Shown piece after piece: positions 46,886-61,409 of a DNA stretch of 64,000 bases (position 1 is the first letter of the stretch; every line of letters starts with the position of its first letter). The stretch comes from Clostridia bacterium (GTDB taxonomy: Bacteria > Bacillota > Clostridia > UBA1381 > UBA9506), in contig JAFQAZ010000032.1 of the NCBI GenBank assembly GCA_017416855.1, forward strand, positions 1 through 64,000. Reading direction: 5' to 3'. The position numbers and the translations under genes were made by a program. The notes below the pieces were generated by a model, which saw nothing but the letters and a program-made list of their open reading frames with translations, had not been told where the DNA came from and made no database searches.

Positions 46886-46918
46886 ATTATAGCATATGCT
46901 TCCAAAGAAAATTGTCAT
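46886..46918 (-). promoter_or_regulatory. Candidate spoIIGA-sigE promoter with long spacer
   Basis: Minus strand: -10 TATAAT (46886-46891); the best -35 is ATGACA (46913-46918) at a 21-bp spacing. The Bacillus spoIIG promoter is also over-long (22 bp) and needs Spo0A. No clean Spo0A box seen; TTGTCATA at 46912 is a partial match. Confidence 0.45.
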
Positions 46919-46973
46919 ATTCTGATAGGAATTTGAAAAAATTTCCAAATTGGGAATACTATTCAAAAATTCG

Positions 46974-47002
46974 TTGAAATCAGTCATTTTTTATGGTAAA
47001 AT
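46974..47002 (+). promoter_or_regulatory. Promoter of the tandem ATP-grasp operon
   Basis: -35 TTGAAA (46974-46979), 17-bp spacer, -10 TAAAAT (46997-47002), 42 bp before the first ATG. Confidence 0.7.
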
Positions 47003-47043
47003 AAATCTTAGTGATAAAAGACTACAGTAAGCGAGGAAATAAA

Positions 47044-47916
47044 ATGAAAACCGGCTGGCTGGTTGTCAATCATTTTTTGGCAACAAACAAATTTACCGAA
47101 CATTATGACTGGTTGCGAGAAGCTGCTGAAAAAGTGAATATAACCCTCTCCTTAAAAACAGGTGTAGAGTTGATGAATGAAATAGGCAATGGTCTGCTGT
47201 CGCCGGAACCCCTGCCGGATTTTGTTTTATTCTGGGATAAGGATACACGTCTGGCCTCCGCCTTAGAGCAAATGGGACTGAAGGTATTTAACAATGCCCG
47301 CGCCATTGGCGTATGTGATGATAAAAGTCTGACACATCTCGCCCTTGCCGGACACATTCCCATGCCCAGAACCATTTGTGCGCCCATGACTTATCCCGCC
47401 GTTGGCTACCCTGATCTTTCCTTTGTGAAGCAGGCAGCGGAAGCTCTGGGACTCCCTATGGTGATGAAGGAGTGCTACGGCTCCTTTGGATTTCAGGTGT
47501 ACCTTGCAAACACATTGGAAGAAGCCGAGGAACTGGCCAAAAAGCTGGCTGGTACCCCTTTTATTATGCAGGAATTCATTGCTGCAAGCCTCGGTCGGGA
47601 TGTACGCCTGCAGGTGGTTGGCGATCAGGTTGTTGCCGCTATGTACCGTTATAATGACAACGGGGATTTTCGTGCCAACATCACCAACGGCGGCAAAATG
47701 AAGGCTTACGAGCCAACGGAAGAACAGTGCAAACTGGCTCTTTCCGCTTGCCGCATCTTAGGTTTGGATTTTGCCGGTGTTGACTTCTTATTCGGGCAGG
47801 AGGGCGAACCGGTTTTGTGCGAAATCAATTCCAATGCTCATTTTAAAAATCTGTACAGTTGCACCGGCGTTAATGTTGCCGAGGCAATTCTTGACCATAT
47901 TGCAAAAAATATTTAA
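47044..47916 (+). CDS. RimK-like ATP-grasp ligase 1
   Basis: 290 aa from ATG 47044, after GCGAGGAAAT. N-terminal pre-ATP-grasp domain (about 1-95, ending VFNNARAIGVCDDKSLTHLALA), then the ATP-grasp core: VMKECYGSFGFQVYLA near 140, ATP hinge IMQEFIAASLGRDVRLQV near 175, and the Mg site LCEINSNAHFKNL near 258, with both Glu and Asn ligands. RimK relatives add amino acids to a carboxylate using ATP. The substrate is unknown. It is paired with a second ATP-grasp gene 12 bp downstream and divergent from spoIIGA. Confidence 0.85.
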   Translation: MKTGWLVVNHFLATNKFTEHYDWLREAAEKVNITLSLKTGVELMNEIGNGLLSPEPLPDFVLFWDKDTRLASALEQMGLKVFNNARAIGVCDDKSLTHLALAGHIPMPRTICAPMTYPAVGYPDLSFVKQAAEALGLPMVMKECYGSFGFQVYLANTLEEAEELAKKLAGTPFIMQEFIAASLGRDVRLQVVGDQVVAAMYRYNDNGDFRANITNGGKMKAYEPTEEQCKLALSACRILGLDFAGVDFLFGQEGEPVLCEINSNAHFKNLYSCTGVNVAEAILDHIAKNI

Positions 47917-47928
47917 GAGGTGAATTTT

Positions 47929-48780
47929 GTGGAAGGTTGGCTAGTATACCGCAAAAGTGAAGCAGAAAGAAATAAGCATTACATTACCTTTTATGAAGAG
48001 GCGTGCCGGAAAAGAGATGTAACCATCACCCTGAAGTATTATGAAGATTTTTCTTACGGTGCCGCACCGGAAGGCTCTGCTCTCTTCTATCAGGGAGAGA
48101 CTGTTACCAAGCCGGATTTTGTTATTATGCGCGCCGATGTGCCGGAGTTTTCTGAGCATCTGGACTTTATGGGTTACCGTCTTTTTAACAACGCCCGGGT
48201 TTCAGCCATTGCTAATGATAAATTTAAAACGCTGCAGCTGGCCGCAAGACTGAACATTCCCGTGCCGGTAACACGGCTTGCCCATAACGAAAACGCCCTC
48301 ACCGAAGCCGCCGCCTTAGGTTATCCGCTGGTGATTAAACCCCGCGACGGTCACGGTGGTCATGATGTGCTCTGGGTGGAAGATGAAAAAAAATTGAAGG
48401 AAATTCTGCAGGATTATGACCACAAAACCTTCCTGCTTCAACAGCCGGTTTCTGATTTAGGCCGGGATTTGCGCGTTTACATCATCGGTGGTAAACCAGT
48501 AGCCGCTATGCTGAGAAGCCGCGACGATGATTTTCGCAGTAATTATTGCTTAGGCGGCTCTGCACAGAAATTCGAATTGACAGACAGAGAGCTTACCATG
48601 ATTAAAAAAATCACCTCTGTGCTGGAGATTGACTACGCCGGCATTGACTTTATGTTCCACGAAGGCAAAAGCATTTTAAACGAAATGGAAGATGTGGTTG
48701 GTGCCAGAATGCTCTATCACTTAACCGATATTGATGTTGTTGATGTTTATATAGACCACATTTTAAGCAAATTAACATAA
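47929..48780 (+). CDS. RimK-like ATP-grasp ligase 2
   Basis: 283 aa from GTG 47929; the GTG at 47920 overlaps AAGAGGTG. Same layout as ligase 1 but diverged: FNNARVSAIANDKFKTLQLA near 87, VIKPRDGHGGHDVLWV near 137, LLQQPVSDLGRDLRVYIIGG near 173, and the metal site ILNEMEDVVGARMLYHL near 254, in which the second Mg ligand Asn of ligase 1 is replaced by Glu. The glycine loop differs strongly (DGHGGH versus YGSFGF), so the two may use different acceptors or form a heteromer. Likely cotranscribed. Ends in a strong terminator. Confidence 0.85.
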   Translation: MEGWLVYRKSEAERNKHYITFYEEACRKRDVTITLKYYEDFSYGAAPEGSALFYQGETVTKPDFVIMRADVPEFSEHLDFMGYRLFNNARVSAIANDKFKTLQLAARLNIPVPVTRLAHNENALTEAAALGYPLVIKPRDGHGGHDVLWVEDEKKLKEILQDYDHKTFLLQQPVSDLGRDLRVYIIGGKPVAAMLRSRDDDFRSNYCLGGSAQKFELTDRELTMIKKITSVLEIDYAGIDFMFHEGKSILNEMEDVVGARMLYHLTDIDVVDVYIDHILSKLT

Positions 48781-48814
48781 GAGAAGGGACTGTCTTTTGA
48801 CAGTCCCTTCTCTT
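48779..48814. terminator. Bidirectional terminator after the ATP-grasp operon
   Basis: 16-bp perfect stem (48779-48794 with 48799-48814), TTTT loop. It overlaps the stop of ligase 2 and the end of the converging dus gene. Confidence 0.9.
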
Positions 48815-49736
48815 ATAAGGCAGGCAAATAACTGATTGCGGCTATAAATTCCGATAGGTCGTTTGCTTTTTTTATAGCTTTTGCAAGCTTATTATCTTCC
48901 GGAAACAGCTGCAACATATAGGTCCATACTTCTTTTACCTTATGCAATGTAAATGTTTCCGAATGCAGTTCCTCATAATAGTTTTCAATGAGTTTTTTGG
49001 AAAAATCGTAAAGCTCCTTTGTCTGAAGCCCTTCTCCGCCCCTGATTTCTCTGAACAGGGCCGGATTCCTCACGGCTCCCCTCCCAATCATCACACCTTC
49101 CAGTTCCGGATAGGTGCCGGCAATATGGTTAAAATCCTCTGCGGTAACTACATCACCGTTATAACAAACCGGATTGACAGAATGCTCATATACCTTTGTA
49201 AAGGTTTCCATATCCGGCACACCCTTATAAAAATCACTCCGCGTTCTTGGGTGCACCGTCAGTTGGGCAATGGGATATCGATTAAAAATTGAAAGCAGCG
49301 TATCCATTTCACTTCTGTCTGTGTAGCCTGTGCGGGTTTTGACCGTTATGTTTAAATCGCAGGCGGCAAAGATTTCTTCAAAAAAGGCATCCAGAGCCTC
49401 AGGCTCCTGTAAAAAGCCGGCACCCCGGCCCTTTTGCACCACCCGCTGGAAAGGGCAGCCGATGTTCAGATTCACTTCATCATAGCCGGTTAATGTAATC
49501 TTTTGCGCAAACTTAAGAAAAGACTGCGCCTGATTAGTCAGCACCTGCACCTTCAACGTTTGGTTTTGGTTCCGCTCCGGCACAACATCATAAAGACCTT
49601 TCCGGCTGATTCTTTCATTGTCGCTGGGGGTTATAAAAGGCGCATAATAAGCATCTGGGCCACCGAAACACTCTGCGTGGGTATTGCGGTACACCGCTGT
49701 GGTAATGCCCTCTAAGGGTGCAAAATATATGTTCAC
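48813..49736 (-). CDS. dus: tRNA-dihydrouridine synthase
   Basis: 307 aa. FMN TIM-barrel enzyme that reduces uridine to dihydrouridine in tRNA. Shows APLEGITTAVYR near 6-17, LNIGCPFQRVVQKGRGAGF near 90-108, VKTRTGYTD near 131, and TVHPRTRSDFYKG near 155 with the conserved His. The residue where DusA-type enzymes have their active-site Cys aligns with Gly here; some Dus branches share this. Which tRNA position it modifies cannot be told. Apparently monocistronic, 12 bp after the AEC transporter gene. Confidence 0.9.
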   Translation of the reverse strand: MNIYFAPLEGITTAVYRNTHAECFGGPDAYYAPFITPSDNERISRKGLYDVVPERNQNQTLKVQVLTNQAQSFLKFAQKITLTGYDEVNLNIGCPFQRVVQKGRGAGFLQEPEALDAFFEEIFAACDLNITVKTRTGYTDRSEMDTLLSIFNRYPIAQLTVHPRTRSDFYKGVPDMETFTKVYEHSVNPVCYNGDVVTAEDFNHIAGTYPELEGVMIGRGAVRNPALFREIRGGEGLQTKELYDFSKKLIENYYEELHSETFTLHKVKEVWTYMLQLFPEDNKLAKAIKKANDLSEFIAAISYLPAL

Positions 49737-49748
49737 AATACCCCTCCG

Positions 49749-50705
49749 TTACCACAAAACGATGTATAAAAGATACATTAAAGGAATGGTGATAACGGAA
49801 AGCGTGTGAGAAATCATAGCCATCGATGCCCCTGTTTCAGTCTCACCACCAAAGGAAGCAGGATACACAATGGTATTGAGACCTAAAGGTGTTGCAAAGG
49901 CAATGAGTACCCAGGTCATAATCTCCTTACTTGTACCCAGCAAATGCAAAATAATTAACATAACCGAAGGAAGCACAAATAAACGTAGTGCCGTAGCAAT
50001 ATAAACCTTTTTATTGAAGAGCAATCCGCGGAAATTATAGCCGCCAATCACAAAGCCGGCCAACACCATAGATACAGGTCCCATGCAGTTTGATGCATTG
50101 GAAAGCATATTCAAAAGAAAATCAGGGAGATACTGTTTTAACCCTAAAAAGCCTGAAATAACGCCAATCAATAAAGCAATCATTGGTGGTTTGGTTAAAC
50201 CGCTTGTCAAATTCTTAAACATGCTTTTTTCACTGTCTTTCGGAATCAGTATGTACATACCCCAACTGCAACAAGCCAATGTTACCGGCAAGCAAAACAT
50301 AGTATATTTAAACAAGCCCTCATTGCCCCAGATACCCAAGGCAATAAAGTTACCCATAAACCCGTAATTTCCAAAGGTCATAGCGTATTTATATACATTT
50401 CGTTGATAGGCAAATTCCTTCTCTGGCATAAAGAGCTTTGAAAGAGGATACGCAAGCAGCATAGCAAGCAAAACGATAACCGCGCCATATAAGATTAAAA
50501 TGGAGTTCTCGGCAAAGCTTTTCACCGTACAGTTGGTCATCATATTATATAGATTCAGTGCCGGCACAAACAAATAGGTTTCCAAACGGGACATACAGGT
50601 ATCTGAATCCTCCGGTAGAATTTTTCCTTTTCTGAGACCAAAACCCACAACAATAAACAAAAACATTAAAAGCATTTGACTCAATGTTAATTTAAAAATA
50701 TCCAA
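49749..50705 (-). CDS. AEC-family (auxin efflux carrier-like) transporter
   Basis: 318 aa, about ten membrane helices. Starts LTLSQMLLMFLFIVVGFGLRKG and shows the internal two-fold repeat of the family with TFGNYGFMGNFIALGIWGNEG near 114-134. Bacterial members export or exchange carboxylates such as malate or lactate; that fits an organism with an oxaloacetate decarboxylase, but the substrate is inference. It has its own promoter and reads toward dus. Confidence 0.87.
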   Translation of the reverse strand: MDIFKLTLSQMLLMFLFIVVGFGLRKGKILPEDSDTCMSRLETYLFVPALNLYNMMTNCTVKSFAENSILILYGAVIVLLAMLLAYPLSKLFMPEKEFAYQRNVYKYAMTFGNYGFMGNFIALGIWGNEGLFKYTMFCLPVTLACCSWGMYILIPKDSEKSMFKNLTSGLTKPPMIALLIGVISGFLGLKQYLPDFLLNMLSNASNCMGPVSMVLAGFVIGGYNFRGLLFNKKVYIATALRLFVLPSVMLIILHLLGTSKEIMTWVLIAFATPLGLNTIVYPASFGGETETGASMAMISHTLSVITIPLMYLLYIVLW

Positions 50706-50738
50706 AGGAATGCCCCCCTAAAAAATCATATCGTTTTA

Positions 50739-50767
50739 ATTGTACTATCCAAACCAAAATAAGTCAA
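50739..50767 (-). promoter_or_regulatory. Promoter of the AEC transporter (and dus)
   Basis: Minus strand: -35 TTGACT (50762-50767), 17 bp, -10 TACAAT (50739-50744). Confidence 0.8.
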
Positions 50768-50783
50768 GTGTTTTCGATTAGAA

Positions 50784-50819
50784 AAAGAGGCCGTAGTTTC
50801 CATTAACTACAGCCTCTTT
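50784..50819 (-). terminator. ATP synthase operon terminator
   Basis: About 15-bp stem with one mismatch (50784-50798 with 50805-50819), followed on the minus strand by five T. Ten bases after the atpC stop. Confidence 0.9.
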
Positions 50820-50828
50820 CAGATGTTT

Positions 50829-51085
50829 TTATTTTGTTATAAAGTGTCCTGTCAAAAGAGTTACAGACTCTTTTGACACTGTAAGCAACCCACCGTCTAT
50901 TTCGCCGTTCAAAATTGCTCCCTCTTCTTTTTCAATTATACAAGCACAGGGCTTTACAGCTGTAATAAAAGGCGTATGCCCCGCCATCACTGCCAAATCG
51001 CCTTCCACGCCACGAAGGCTGAGGTTAACCGCATTACCGCGATATATTTCGCCCTCCGGTGTAGACACAATCAGCATAAAATGCA

Positions 51086-51086
<1 letters not shown>
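50829..51086 (-). CDS. atpC: ATP synthase epsilon subunit, beta-sandwich domain only
   Basis: 85 aa from ATG 51086 (TGATG overlap with atpD). The usual subunit has about 130-140 aa; this one ends after the N-terminal beta-sandwich, right after SKESVTLLTGHF, and lacks the two C-terminal helices that inhibit rotation. Residues match the family (IVSTPEGEIYRG, GVEGDLAVMAGHTPFI). A terminator follows at once, so no remnant of the lost domain remains. It links gamma to the c ring in the central stalk. Confidence 0.93.
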
Positions 51087-53304
<2,218 letters not shown>

Positions 53305-53308
53305 TTTG

Positions 53309-55309
<2,001 letters not shown>

Positions 55310-55326
<17 letters not shown>

Positions 55327-55828
55327 CCGCTTCACCTATTTCTTCAATAAAAGAATCAATCAACCTATGATGATCCTCTGTGTTTATTTCCCGTTCCAGC
55401 ATTTTTTCGGCCAAAGCACCGGAAACAGCAACAATCTCCCGTTTAATCCCCTCGGTAGCATTTTTGCGCACAAGTTCTGCCTCGGCTTCTGCCAGATGGA
55501 TGATAGCTTCTGCCCGTTCTTCAGCGCTTCCAATAATTTTTTCTTCACGATGCCTGGCCTGTTCTGTGGCACCGTTCAGAATGCCTTCTGCTTCAGCACG
55601 GGCACCCTGCAGCTTTTTCTCCCAGTTTATCCGGCTTTCTTCTGCCGAACGTTCCGCTTCTCTTGCCGACTCATATTGTTCATTCAGTTCACTGTCCCGT
55701 TTGGCAAGCACCTTTTTCACCGGTCCATAAAGAAACTTTTTAATAATGAGGAACAAAATGGTCAGATTAGCAAGAGAAATCAGAATCAGCCACAGATTAA
55801 CAGATATAACATCTAACGATTGCAGCAT
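55310..55828 (-). CDS. atpF: ATP synthase b subunit
   Basis: 172 aa. One N-terminal membrane helix (about 5-30) and then a long charged coiled coil of the peripheral stalk (ELNEQYESAREAERSAEESR and KKLQGARAEAEGIL). Normal length. Overlaps atpH and follows atpE by 14 bp. Confidence 0.97.
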
Positions 55829-55842
55829 ATTGATAACTCCTT

Positions 55843-57032
<1,190 letters not shown>

Positions 57033-57055
57033 ACTCTCAACTCCATGAAAAGGAC

Positions 57056-57439
57056 TTACTGTTTTTTATCAAATAACGGTCTGAAGGAAATGGCGATGCG
57101 CGAAAAGAACAAAGGAATCACCGTTGCCCACAATTGAAAACAAGGAAGGGTTGCCCCTAACACAACCGTTACCATCAGCATCAGCATCCGGTAAAGTTGG
57201 GAAACCTTAATGGTTGTTTTGGCAGCATCCTTATCTTTTTGCAAAGCTTTTTGTACCGTAATGCCCATCAGGAAAAAATTCAGAACGCAAGCCGAGCTAC
57301 TGAGCAGATTGCCCAAAAGCACCGTGTAATCCCACACGCCAATTACTAAAAAGATAGCCTGCATCAAAATGCTTAAAATCAGCACCCAACAAGCTATGTA
57401 TTTCGTTTCCTTTACAATCGTAGGGTCAACACTTGACAT
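57056..57439 (-). CDS. atpI: ATP synthase subunit I (AtpI)
   Basis: 127 aa, four predicted membrane helices, a helper for c-ring assembly. It has the position (first gene of the atp operon), size and hydrophobic pattern of AtpI, with LGNLLSSSACVLNFFLMG near 42-59. Sequence conservation in this family is low, so identity rests partly on context. Confidence 0.85.
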   Translation of the reverse strand: MSSVDPTIVKETKYIACWVLILSILMQAIFLVIGVWDYTVLLGNLLSSSACVLNFFLMGITVQKALQKDKDAAKTTIKVSQLYRMLMLMVTVVLGATLPCFQLWATVIPLFFSRIAISFRPLFDKKQ

Positions 57440-57525
57440 TCTGTATTCTCCCTTCTTTCAAAAATTCCCCCTATCATTTTGCCCATTTTCAAGTGGGAAT
57501 ATGTTTTTCGTTTATTTAACTCAAA

Positions 57526-57555
57526 ATTATAACACTATATTCTTCCAATTGTCAA
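57526..57555 (-). promoter_or_regulatory. ATP synthase operon promoter
   Basis: Minus strand: -35 TTGACA (57550-57555), 18-bp spacer, -10 TATAAT (57526-57531), 87 bp before atpI. The leader of about 80 bp shows no obvious riboswitch. Confidence 0.85.
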
Positions 57556-57582
57556 TATTTTTAATGCATTATTTGCAAAATA

Positions 57583-57615
57583 AAATGAGTCATCAACCCA
57601 TGCGACGACTCATTT
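57583..57615 (-). terminator. Terminator after the GH106-like gene
   Basis: AAATGAGTC / GACTCATTT stem (57583-57591 with 57607-57615) with partly paired interior, followed on the minus strand by TATTTTG. It separates the glycosidase from the ATP synthase promoter. Confidence 0.75.
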
Positions 57616-57619
57616 CTTC

Positions 57620-60016
57620 CTATTTAATAGTATATACATTCACGGTCGATAAAAGACCCGATGGCAGACTGTCTTTTTCAAATAAAGATGTCCTGTCCAC
57701 ATAGTTTGCAAACATTCGTTCCGGTAATGTTCCCTCAGGTAAATAATACATGGCATTGGCGCCCGTGTTGGTTACTTTAATGCTGATATCGTTTTCCTCT
57801 TTTATCATGCTTCCATCTACAAACAATTCATAGGGGGACATAACACTCTGGCCAACTACCTGACCGTTCACTGAAACCTCGCCGTAATAGCACACCTTAC
57901 CTAAATCCAATATCACACTCTGCTGCGCTTTAGCTGTAAAGGTGCCGCTATACACAGCTGTACCTGAAAATGTGGGATCCCACTCCTTCATTTCACCTTC
58001 TGCCTTTGTTTTAATCCACGCGCCATCTGTCAACGTAGTCCGACAAAGCTTTTGGCAGGATATCAGATTTACTGTGCCTAAGCATTCCCCTTTTTCCGGT
58101 TTATCCGCCACTTCATATTGCTTATGACTGAATAATATAATCCTCTCTCCGCCGCTGACCAACGTCTCTGTTTTACCAGCTTCATAAGCATAAAGTTTGC
58201 CGGTTAAAGCCTCTAACTGATATGTATAGGGGTATGTTTCATTAAAGCTTATCGTAAAGGTTTCTGTATCCTTACTCTCATTATATACAAGATAAAGTGT
58301 TTCCTCTTCCGTTACTCGTTTCATCGCGCGGATGCGGGGGTTGTTGCAATGCAACAAGCTATAGGCTGCCAATCCCTCGGCATCATAGGGCAACGCACCC
58401 TTCACAAGATCAGGCTCCTTGGCATATACCTTGCCCCCTGCTTCAATAAACTGCTCTAACCGTGCAAGGGTTTCTTTTTTGATATACTTTGTTTCAGGCA
58501 ACACAATCACCTTGTAACCTGCCTGACCCATAGAGCCACCGGAAACGGTGGATTCCATAATATAAAAATCATCTGCCACATCAAAATACAGCTGATGCTC
58601 TTCCATTTCTTTGCCGATGGCATAAAAAGACTGTTCCGATTCCGTATTGCCCACCCAGGCATCCCGGTTGGGCATATATAAAGCAACCTCAGCACAAACC
58701 TGCCCTACAGATGTAATGTATTCCATGCGGGAAAGATAACCGGTTAATGCCGGCATATACTCCCAAATCGTGCTTTCAGGAACATACTTTTCGCCTGCCG
58801 ATAAAAACCGCACACGACCGGAGGGGATGCTCTGAATATTAAAAATGTTGATGCCACGGACAAGCTGATAACCGCAGACATACCGTGTTTCATCAAAGGT
58901 GAGGCCGCCGCCATACACGCCAAAGGATTCAGAAACAGCATACTGGCCGCCGGTCTGATGTGCCGCGGAGGATGCAAACCGGGGAAAGAAATTCATATCT
59001 TCCTTACCGGGCCATACCTGACGCCAGATTACATCCACACCGGGGATATCCATAGTCCGCAGATTCCGTAGCATGGTGCCGCCGTGCTCGTGGAAGTTGG
59101 CAATCACGTGGTCGCCATCCAAATGCCCTGTGGCCAGCAAATTGTTTTCTCTGCACCAATTCTGTATGGTTTCAAAATAGTTTTTGGTAAATAAATCGGC
59201 GCAATATTCAATATAATCAATTTTAAACTGTTTGCCCGTTTCACCCAGCACATTGGGGCCAATCAGAGCCGGCACCATGTCTTTAAAGTCATAACCATAC
59301 TTTTGCTCAAAGTCAGATGTATCTGCTAAATAAAAGGGATAATACAAAATCGGCTCATCGGTAAACATAGCATAAGCACCGTTACCAAATAAATCCCCCA
59401 TATGCTTTTTATATCCCTCGTGAGTGAGTTCGATGAATTTTGCTACCGCTTCTTCATCCAGCAGATAGGGCTCATATACATCCCGCACCTCTACTTCATA
59501 AACAAAAACGATCTGTTCTTGTTCGGCAGAAAAAGGCAGAGGGAGCCGCTCATAGCTTTCGTTAAATATGGAAATGGTCAGTTCATCCCCTGCAAAGATT
59601 TCACCTTTTTGCAAGGTAAGTTCCTGCTTCCGTAACCGTTTGGCCTTTTTATCAGGCAATGCTTTTAATACCTGACCGCAAGCCGCACCGGAGGGCCATC
59701 CACCCTCATCATAGAGCCACATCACCATACCTTTTTCTTTTGCATAGTTCACCGCATATCGAATCAGTTTAAAAAACTCTTCCGATAAATAAGCAGGAGA
59801 CATTTCCGTCGCCATTGTGTCCGGACGGAATTCCGGAGGCTCCGGCAAAATATACGTCGCACGTATGCCAACGCTGCACATTTCGTCGATCTGTTTTCTT
59901 ACAATATCTTCCGTCATTTCGCTGTTAAATACCCAACTGAAAATGGGTGAAAACTGCGCAGCCGGCTTTTGAAAGGCAGATACCTCAAATGAAAGATTAT
60001 CATGTTTATGTATCAT
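57620..60016 (-). CDS. GH106-like glycosidase (alpha-L-rhamnosidase-type)
   Basis: 798 aa from ATG 60016, just after GGGGAGACAG; the frame to 60064 overlaps the MATE gene. No signal peptide, so cytoplasmic. N-terminal TIM-barrel region with FSWVFNSEMT near 26-35, a GH106-type start, and LYDEGGWPSG at 101-110. The C-terminal part (about 660-780) is a galactose-binding-like beta-sandwich (YSGTFTAKAQQSVILDLG). Family members remove rhamnose from plant polymers or glycosides. It is last in the AraC-MATE-glycosidase operon. Substrate not proven. Confidence 0.8.
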   Translation of the reverse strand: MIHKHDNLSFEVSAFQKPAAQFSPIFSWVFNSEMTEDIVRKQIDEMCSVGIRATYILPEPPEFRPDTMATEMSPAYLSEEFFKLIRYAVNYAKEKGMVMWLYDEGGWPSGAACGQVLKALPDKKAKRLRKQELTLQKGEIFAGDELTISIFNESYERLPLPFSAEQEQIVFVYEVEVRDVYEPYLLDEEAVAKFIELTHEGYKKHMGDLFGNGAYAMFTDEPILYYPFYLADTSDFEQKYGYDFKDMVPALIGPNVLGETGKQFKIDYIEYCADLFTKNYFETIQNWCRENNLLATGHLDGDHVIANFHEHGGTMLRNLRTMDIPGVDVIWRQVWPGKEDMNFFPRFASSAAHQTGGQYAVSESFGVYGGGLTFDETRYVCGYQLVRGINIFNIQSIPSGRVRFLSAGEKYVPESTIWEYMPALTGYLSRMEYITSVGQVCAEVALYMPNRDAWVGNTESEQSFYAIGKEMEEHQLYFDVADDFYIMESTVSGGSMGQAGYKVIVLPETKYIKKETLARLEQFIEAGGKVYAKEPDLVKGALPYDAEGLAAYSLLHCNNPRIRAMKRVTEEETLYLVYNESKDTETFTISFNETYPYTYQLEALTGKLYAYEAGKTETLVSGGERIILFSHKQYEVADKPEKGECLGTVNLISCQKLCRTTLTDGAWIKTKAEGEMKEWDPTFSGTAVYSGTFTAKAQQSVILDLGKVCYYGEVSVNGQVVGQSVMSPYELFVDGSMIKEENDISIKVTNTGANAMYYLPEGTLPERMFANYVDRTSLFEKDSLPSGLLSTVNVYTIK

Positions 60017-60032
60017 AACTGTCTCCCCTTTT

Positions 60033-61409
60033 TTAAACAGTTTGTTTTTTCGGTATCCAGACACCGATTTTCCAGCGGATGAAGGTTAAAACTGCTCTGA
60101 ACACTTCATCTAACACCACGCCTATCCAGCATCCCACCAATCCCAGACCACATGGAATGGCCAACACATAGGCAAGGCCGATGCTTAAACACCAGCAGGA
60201 AATGGTGAGTGCCACCACATTAAAGAGCACATCTCCGGCGGCTCTTAAGGCATATTCATACACCTGACTCACCGCACGGGATTGTTCGGCAATTAAATCC
60301 ACCGCAAACACCCCTAAGGCAAGAGCCAAAATCTTCGGGTCATGGGTAAAAATGCCCACCAACTGATACCGAAAGACAATGACTGCAAGGGAAATGAGTA
60401 AATTCACCGGGATGGTAATCCTCACCAGCTGGTTATTCAGCCTTGTGGCACGGTCATATTCTCCGGCTCCGTACAACCTGCCCACCAGAATGGAATTAGC
60501 ATTGCCGCAACTGGAGCTGAATAAATACGTATAGGATAAAATAGTGGAAAAATACACTTTTGCAGACAAAACATAGTCACCCAATAGTGCCACAAAGGCC
60601 GTTGTTACCGTTTGCGCTATTGTAAAGGCCGCATTAGAGAGACCGGTGGGAATGCCCACCTTTAAAATTTGCCCGGCATAGCGCCAAAAATCGCGCCATT
60701 GTTTTGGGAACAACAATTTAATATTCAAACGAACCAGATAATAAATTGACAGCAAAAGTCCCACCGTCTGACCAATCACACAGGCCCAGGCCACCCCTGC
60801 TACGCCCTTTACCGGTGAATATTCGGGAAAATACACCACCACAACCGTCAGCACCAGATTCAGCACATTGGTCACAAGACCGGAAATCATAGTATACTTC
60901 GGATAACCGTAGCATTTTAAAACCGCCAACACCACCGTGGATATGGCCATTACCGCCACAAACCAGATGCGAATACGATAATATTCCAAAGCCTGCTCAT
61001 AGATTTCCCCTGTCAAATTTAAAAGGGATAAAATCTCACCGCCAAAGATGAACAAAAACGGAATACAAATGAGAGAAAACCCGGAACAAATCACCACAGC
61101 CGTCAAGGAGATTTCCCCGGCGGCGCGCAATTTTTCCGCACCGATGTTTTGGCTGATAACCACCATCGCCCCCAGCGAAACCGCGGTAAAAAACAAAGAA
61201 AACATAATCAGAATCTGATTTGCCGCCCCTACAGCCGCCACGGCAGCATCTGAATAAGCACCCAGTACCATAGTGTTCACCGTACCAGGCAGAATGTTTA
61301 AAATATTCTCCAGCAAAAGGGGAATTGCCAAAGAAAACAACTTCACTGTACCAATAGAGGTGGTGACCGAAAACAAGCTTTTATCAAACCTGAATGTTTG
61401 TAATTTCAT
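60033..61409 (-). CDS. MATE-family efflux transporter
   Basis: 458 aa, twelve membrane helices in two similar halves. Begins with LFSLAIPLLLENILNILPG near 24-42 and GAYSDAAVAAVGAANQI, the family hallmark. Exchanges a cation for Na+ or H+ to pump out drugs or metabolites. It overlaps the AraC gene by 26 bp and is followed 17 bp later by the glycosidase. In this setting a role in passing out or in a glycoside-derived compound is possible; MATE importers of sugars are not known to me. Confidence 0.92.
   Translation of the reverse strand: MKLQTFRFDKSLFSVTTSIGTVKLFSLAIPLLLENILNILPGTVNTMVLGAYSDAAVAAVGAANQILIMFSLFFTAVSLGAMVVISQNIGAEKLRAAGEISLTAVVICSGFSLICIPFLFIFGGEILSLLNLTGEIYEQALEYYRIRIWFVAVMAISTVVLAVLKCYGYPKYTMISGLVTNVLNLVLTVVVVYFPEYSPVKGVAGVAWACVIGQTVGLLLSIYYLVRLNIKLLFPKQWRDFWRYAGQILKVGIPTGLSNAAFTIAQTVTTAFVALLGDYVLSAKVYFSTILSYTYLFSSSCGNANSILVGRLYGAGEYDRATRLNNQLVRITIPVNLLISLAVIVFRYQLVGIFTHDPKILALALGVFAVDLIAEQSRAVSQVYEYALRAAGDVLFNVVALTISCWCLSIGLAYVLAIPCGLGLVGCWIGVVLDEVFRAVLTFIRWKIGVWIPKKQTV

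Noticed and set aside
48813-49736. Dus as an inactive paralogue because the usual catalytic Cys position is Gly
   Set aside because: Other Dus branches also lack that Cys by simple comparison, so loss of activity cannot be claimed.
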